Shown here one piece after another: positions 5,918-9,745 of a stretch of 9,745 nt of DNA; the stretch's first letter is position 1, and each line of letters starts with the position of its first letter. This DNA is from Alphaproteobacteria bacterium. Its GTDB lineage: Bacteria; Pseudomonadota; Alphaproteobacteria; ATCC43930; CGMCC-115725. The stretch spans positions 1 to 9,745 of the forward strand of contig JAGWIH010000065.1 in NCBI GenBank assembly GCA_028866355.1, read 5' to 3'. Under the pieces are notes generated by a model that did not search any database, was not told the DNA's origin, and saw only the letters and a program-made list of their open reading frames with translations. A program made the translations under genes and the position numbers.

Positions 5918-5993
5918 GCTTGCGATGTCAGAGGCCGGCAATCGCATCGAAGCGCGTGCGCCGGCGCGCGATCACCACACCAACGAGGCATCC

Positions 5994-6803
5994 ATGTATC
6001 TTGAGACTGTCGACAAACTGGCCACGACCGCTGCCGCCCGGAGCACGTTTTTGAAGCGCGCGCCGTTCGGCTTCCTGCTCAGCGCGATGATGGCGGGCGC
6101 CTATATCGGCCTCGGCATCATCTTGATCTTCAGCATCGGCTCCGACGTCGATCCGGCCTATCGACCGCTGATCATGGGGGCGTCGTTCGGCGTTGCCTTA
6201 ACGCTCGTAATTTTCGCCGGCGCCGATCTGTTCACCGGTCACGCGATGTACATGCCGCTCGGCGTGCTGCGCGGAAAAATCGGGCTCGGCGACATGTTGC
6301 GCTGCTGGGCCAGCTCGTGGGTCGGCAACCTCATCGGCAGCGCGGTGCTGGCGGCGCTGTTCATCGCCGGCGGCGGCGGCTCGATCCTGCACGCGAAAAG
6401 CCAGTTCATCTTTGCCGTCGCCGCCGGAAAGATGAATGCGCCAGCCTTGTCGCTGTTCGCGCGCGCGATCCTGTGCAATTGGCTCGTCTGTCTCGCGATC
6501 TGGATGGCCGCGCGCATGGAAGGCGATGCCGCCAAGTGCATCGCGATCTTTTGGTGCCTGTTCGGCTTCGTCGGCAGCGGCTACGAGCACTCGGTGGCGA
6601 ATATGACGCTGCTGTTGATCGCGCTCTTGAGCCCGCATCCGGACACCGTGACCTGGGCCGGATTCGGCTGGAACATGCTGTGGGTGACGCTCGGCAATAT
6701 CGTCGCCGGCGCCGTTTTCATGGCGCTCGGTTACTGGGCTGCCTCGCGTCCCGCCGTCACCACGCCGGCCGCCCTGACGCCGCTTCCGGCCGCTGCCGAT
6801 TAG
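5994..6803 (+). CDS. nirC: NirC nitrite transporter (formate/nitrite transporter family)
   Basis: A 269-residue inner-membrane protein of the FNT family, whose members form pentamers of six-helix channels for small monovalent anions. It reads as close to E. coli NirC along its length: FGFLLSAMMAGAYIGLGIIL (26-45), FAGADLFTGHAMYM (74-87), CNWLVCLAIWMA (161-172), SGYEHSVANMT (195-205, with the conserved central His about 199) and LWVTLGNIVAGAVFMALGYW (229-248). It should import nitrite for the divergent NirA, or vent it when in excess. The start at 5994 has a GAGG Shine-Dalgarno at 5985-5988 with 5 bases of spacing and the usual FNT N-terminus; the in-frame ATG at 5868 lies upstream of the sigma-54 promoter. 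A strong hairpin follows the stop, so it is probably monocistronic. The Ala/Pro-rich C-terminal tail is not conserved. Confidence 0.94.
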   Translation: MYLETVDKLATTAAARSTFLKRAPFGFLLSAMMAGAYIGLGIILIFSIGSDVDPAYRPLIMGASFGVALTLVIFAGADLFTGHAMYMPLGVLRGKIGLGDMLRCWASSWVGNLIGSAVLAALFIAGGGGSILHAKSQFIFAVAAGKMNAPALSLFARAILCNWLVCLAIWMAARMEGDAAKCIAIFWCLFGFVGSGYEHSVANMTLLLIALLSPHPDTVTWAGFGWNMLWVTLGNIVAGAVFMALGYWAASRPAVTTPAALTPLPAAAD

Positions 6804-6819
6804 CGCCCGGCCCGCGATG

Positions 6820-6847
6820 GCCGGCGCCCTGCCGTCGGGGCGCCGGC
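6820..6847 (+). terminator. Terminator-like hairpin after nirC
   Basis: A perfect 10-bp stem, GCCGGCGCCC (6820-6829) with GGGCGCCGGC (6838-6847), and an 8-base loop, begins 17 bases after the nirC stop. The stem is entirely G-C and very stable. No T-run follows, so it may end or protect the transcript without being a classic intrinsic terminator. Confidence 0.55.
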
Positions 6848-6868
6848 TGTCCTGCGTCATGCGAGGCA

Positions 6869-6899
6869 TCGACAAAGCCGCGCCGGTGCGCCATATAAC
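6869..6899 (+). promoter_or_regulatory. Possible promoter of the pyrimidine 5'-nucleotidase gene
   Basis: TCGACA (6869-6874) and TATAAC (6894-6899) resemble -35 and -10 boxes but are 19 bases apart, longer than ideal. The predicted start, about 6905-6907, lies only 3-5 bases before the ATG at 6910, and no Shine-Dalgarno is seen, so a leaderless transcript is possible. Confidence 0.4.
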
Positions 6900-6909
6900 G
6901 GCCGCACCC

Positions 6910-7605
6910 ATGAACCTGACCGATTCCCCGCCGCGCGTCCGTTCGTTCGGCCACATCGACACCTGGATCTTCGATCTCGACAACACGCTCTATCCGTCGT
7001 CGTGCCGGCTTTATATCGAGGTCGAGCAGCGCATGGCGCGCTATATCATGGACGAGCTCAAGCTCGATCTCGAAGGTGCGCACGCGTTGCGCCGCCGCTA
7101 TTTCCAGGAACACGGCACGACGCTGCGCGGCTTGATGAACGAATACGGCGTCGAACCGCGGCGGTTTCTCGACTATGTCCACGAAATCGACGTGTCCGGG
7201 GTGCAGCCGGCGACGGCGCTCGGCCGCGCGCTTGCCGCGTTGCCGGGACGCAAGCTTGTCTTCACCAACGGCACGCGGAACCATGCAAAACGCGTGCTCG
7301 ACCGGCTCGAGCTGACGCACCACTTCGCCGCGATTCACGACATCGTCGCGATCGATTTTCAGCCCAAGCCGAACGCGGCCGGTTACCGAACGTTGATCGA
7401 GACTTATGCGATCGAGCCGCGCCGCGCCGCGATGATCGAGGACATGGCGCGCAACCTGCCGCCCGCCGCCGCCCTCGGCATGACGACGATCTGGCTCCGC
7501 GGCGGTCCGCACGACGAAGTCGACGCGCACTACGCCGACGCCATCCACCATACGATCGACAATCTAACGGAATTCCTCGGCGCGCTCACGCCGGCAGGGG
7601 AATGA
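6910..7605 (+). CDS. HAD-family pyrimidine 5'-nucleotidase
   Basis: 231 residues with the four HAD motifs: FDLDNTLYP (21-29, nucleophile Asp22 and acid Asp24), LVFTNGT (116-122), Lys153 in PKP, and IEDMARNL (176-183). The mostly helical cap between motifs I and II (about 33-105) and the DNTLYP signature match the pyrimidine 5'-nucleotidase (SDT1-like) group, which dephosphorylates UMP/CMP or modified nucleotides; the exact substrate is inferred. In alphaproteobacteria this gene typically lies between argB and dapD. The ATG at 6910 is chosen because the family starts just before the FDLDNT strand and the earlier in-frame ATG at 6817 runs through the nirC terminator hairpin. Its 3' end overlaps the convergent pirin gene by 20 bases. 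Confidence 0.88.
   Translation: MNLTDSPPRVRSFGHIDTWIFDLDNTLYPSSCRLYIEVEQRMARYIMDELKLDLEGAHALRRRYFQEHGTTLRGLMNEYGVEPRRFLDYVHEIDVSGVQPATALGRALAALPGRKLVFTNGTRNHAKRVLDRLELTHHFAAIHDIVAIDFQPKPNAAGYRTLIETYAIEPRRAAMIEDMARNLPPAAALGMTTIWLRGGPHDEVDAHYADAIHHTIDNLTEFLGALTPAGE
7572..7603. terminator. Imperfect hairpin over the nucleotidase / pirin convergent overlap
   Basis: ATTCC (7572-7576) pairs with GGAAT (7599-7603), and CGGCG (7578-7582) with CGCCG (7589-7593), leaving an asymmetric internal bulge (1 versus 5 bases) and a 6-base loop that contains the pirin stop codon. It could end transcription both ways, but it is weaker than the other two hairpins and has no T-run. Confidence 0.25.
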
Positions 7606-8488
7606 ACTCGTCGCTATCGCCCGGAATTTTCGGGAAGCGGCCGGCCTGCCAATCGCGTTTCGCCTGTTCGATGCGCTCGGCCGAGCTCGACACCAGGTTC
7701 CACCAGATGTGCCGTTCGCCGTCGAGCGGCTCGCCGCCGATCAGCAGTAGCCGGGCCGGCTGGCGTGCCGTGATCACGGCCCGCGCCTTGCTGTCGAACA
7801 CCAGCATCAGCGGCGGCCCGTGCCGCGCGCCGGCGCAATCGACCGCGCCTTCGAGCAGATAGGCTGCGCGCTGCGCGTAGTCCGGTGTCATCGTTACGGT
7901 GGCGCCGGCGCGCAACGTGACGTCGGCATAGAACATCGGTGATTGCGTCGCCACCGGCGACGTCTTGCCGAAGAGCCTACCGGCGATCAGCCGCACCGCA
8001 ACGCCGTCGCCTTCGATCAGTGGCAGATTCGCTTCGGGCACGTGCTCGAAGCCAGGATCGATTTCTTCCCGCGCCCGCGGCAGAGCGACCCAGCTCTGGA
8101 TTCCGTAGATCGGGGATTGCTGTCGGCGCACGTCCGGCGGTGTGCGCTCGGAATGCACGATGCCGCGTCCGGCAGTCATCCAGTTGACCGCGCCGGGGCG
8201 AATCACCTGCGCGGTGCCCAAGCTGTCGCGGTGCATGATTTCGCCGTCGAACAGATAGGTGATCGTGGCGAGGCCGATGTGCGGATGCGGCCGGACGTCG
8301 AGCCCAGTGCCGGCGCGGAAATTCGTCGGGCCGAAATGGTCGAAGAAGATGAACGGTCCGACCATGTGGCGCTTGGCAAAGGGCAGCACACGGCGCACCT
8401 CGAAGCCATCGCCGAGATCGCGGGTGCGCGGCTCGATGACCAGATCGATGTCGGCCGGCCTATCGGCGGGCGCAGCCCGTGGGCTCAT
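7586..8488 (-). CDS. Pirin-family bicupin protein
   Basis: 300 residues with the pirin N-terminal cupin: GPFIFFDHFGPTNF (44-57), RPHPHIGLATITYLFDGE (66-83) and GRGIVHSERTPP (107-118). The four metal ligands of the pirin/quercetinase type are all present: H68, H70, H112 and E114. The C-terminal cupin contains FYADVTLRAGA and LLLIGGEPLDGERHIWWNLVSSS. Characterised pirins include quercetin dioxygenases and redox-sensing regulators; the substrate here cannot be told. The ATG at 8488 is preceded by GGAGG (plus-strand CCTCC at 8494-8498) with 5 bases of spacing, a better start than in-frame ATGs further upstream, which would run into dapD. It is divergent from dapD, with an 81-bp gap, and convergent with the nucleotidase. 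Its role in the neighbourhood is unclear. Confidence 0.92.
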   Translation of the reverse strand: MSPRAAPADRPADIDLVIEPRTRDLGDGFEVRRVLPFAKRHMVGPFIFFDHFGPTNFRAGTGLDVRPHPHIGLATITYLFDGEIMHRDSLGTAQVIRPGAVNWMTAGRGIVHSERTPPDVRRQQSPIYGIQSWVALPRAREEIDPGFEHVPEANLPLIEGDGVAVRLIAGRLFGKTSPVATQSPMFYADVTLRAGATVTMTPDYAQRAAYLLEGAVDCAGARHGPPLMLVFDSKARAVITARQPARLLLIGGEPLDGERHIWWNLVSSSAERIEQAKRDWQAGRFPKIPGDSDEFIPLPA

Positions 8489-8531
8489 GCTTGCCTCCAA
8501 CGCCGGCCAGTCTAATGCCGCCCGGCGACGG

Positions 8532-8560
8532 TTGACAGCGCATGGCGCGCACCGCATTTT
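8532..8560 (+). promoter_or_regulatory. Probable housekeeping promoter of dapD
   Basis: A perfect TTGACA -35 box (8532-8537) is followed after 17 bases by CATTTT (8555-8560), a poor -10. The predicted start, about 8566-8568, is only 2-4 bases before the dapD ATG, which has no Shine-Dalgarno, so the mRNA may be leaderless. It lies in the 81-bp gap shared with the divergent pirin gene. Confidence 0.5.
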
Positions 8561-8569
8561 GCGCGCGCC

Positions 8570-9399
<830 letters not shown>

Positions 9400-9400
<1 letters not shown>

Positions 9401-9745
9401 TGGTCGCCGCTGCCACCATCGACCCTGCCGCGCTCACCGCCGAGCTGGTGCGTTTCGCCAGCGTGACGCCGAAGGATGAAGGCTGCATCGCCCATCTGGC
9501 GCGGACGTTGGAGCGCATCGGGTTTGCGTGCGAGACGCTCGAATTCGCCGAGCCGGGTACCGAAAAGGTTCTCAATCTCTATGCGCGGCTCGGCAAGGCA
9601 GGCCGCAACCTATGTTTTGCCGGGCATACGGATGTCGTGCCGGCGGGGAACCGCGCCAACTGGTCGGTCGATCCGTTCGCCGGAACGGTCAAGGATGGAA
9701 TCCTAATCGGTCGCGGCGCCGCCGACATGAAAAGCGCGATCGCCT
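9400..9745 (+). CDS. dapE: Succinyl-diaminopimelate desuccinylase, N-terminal part (partial)
   Basis: An open frame from the ATG at 9400 to the right edge gives 115 residues of an M20-family zinc peptidase. It removes succinate from N-succinyl-LL-diaminopimelate, two steps after DapD. Visible are FASVTPKDEGCIAHLARTLE (19-38), LCFAGHTDVVPAGNRANW (71-88, metal ligand His76 and Asp78) and GRGAADMKSAIA (104-115, bridging-metal Asp109). The start overlaps the dapD stop by one base (TGATG). The rest of the catalytic domain and the dimerisation domain lie outside the window. Confidence 0.95.

Larger units (their letters stand above)
5631..5993. other. 363-bp divergent regulatory region between nirA and nirC
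   Basis: No convincing gene lies here; open frames on both strands are low-complexity GC frames without recognisable protein character. The region holds a sigma-54 promoter facing nirA (5678-5692), one facing nirC (5903-5917), a 15-bp palindrome at the nirA start point (5657-5671), and two dyads in the 210 bp between the promoters (5757-5774 and 5790-5800). Positions about 5748-5787 are unusually AT-rich for this window, as expected for a control region. The nirC leader also has a small potential hairpin (arms 5952-5956 and 5965-5969). No canonical NtrC site (TGCACC-N5-GGTGCA) was found by eye. Confidence 0.8.

Noticed and set aside
5635..5991. Minus-strand open frames in the nirA-nirC intergenic region
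   Set aside because: The translations are Arg/Ala-rich without motifs, overlap both sigma-54 promoters, and lack a plausible ribosome site.
5868..5993. Upstream in-frame start for nirC (ATG at 5868)
   Set aside because: It would place the sigma-54 promoter (5903-5917) inside the gene. The added 42 residues are unlike FNT N-termini, and the ATG at 5994 has a good Shine-Dalgarno.
6817..6909. Upstream in-frame start for the nucleotidase (ATG at 6817)
   Set aside because: The extension would encode the nirC terminator hairpin and adds 31 residues not expected before the HAD motif I strand.
7620..7634. CCCGGAATTTTCGGG as a terminator for the nucleotidase gene
   Set aside because: The stem is short (about five pairs with one wobble), it lies inside the pirin coding sequence, and no T-run follows.

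Overview
The window is high-GC proteobacterial DNA, most likely from an alphaproteobacterium. The order end of yidC - engB - argB, followed further on by a pyrimidine 5'-nucleotidase, dapD and dapE, is a housekeeping arrangement I associate with alphaproteobacteria, and every protein reads as alphaproteobacterial in type. No rRNA, tRNA, transposase, integrase or CRISPR array was seen.

Layout. (1) Positions 1-1754, plus strand: the last 45 codons of yidC, then engB (ribosome-assembly GTPase) and argB (N-acetylglutamate kinase), tightly packed. (2) Positions 1751-5630, minus strand: a three-gene operon whose genes overlap by 1-4 bases. Its order in transcription is nirA-type siroheme nitrite/sulfite reductase, then an NAD(P)H/FAD reductase in which an Fe-S domain stands where CysJ has its flavodoxin domain, then a CysG N-terminal-domain siroheme synthase. 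(3) Positions 5631-5993: a 363-bp regulatory region with two divergent sigma-54 (-24/-12) promoters, one facing each way, and several dyads between or beside them. (4) Positions 5994-6803, plus strand: nirC, a nitrite channel of the FNT family, followed by a strong hairpin. (5) Positions 6910-9745: a HAD pyrimidine 5'-nucleotidase (+), a convergent pirin (-), then dapD and the start of dapE (+).

Reading as a system. NirC brings nitrite in. The NirA-type enzyme reduces it to ammonium. The Fe-S/FAD protein probably feeds NirA electrons from NAD(P)H, and the CysG-type protein completes and metallates the siroheme. The two sigma-54 promoters imply joint nitrogen control of both arms, which together with nirC and a K-x-N active-site motif favours nitrite over sulfite as the substrate. 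The module sits inside the argB...dapD housekeeping block and looks like a cassette placed there, although no mobile-element ends are visible.

The most notable points are the divergent sigma-54 pair, the Fe-S-for-flavodoxin swap in the reductase, the compact siroheme synthase, and a terminator-like hairpin whose loop holds a CTAG that serves as stop codon for both convergent genes. All family assignments come from reading motifs by eye; no database search was run.
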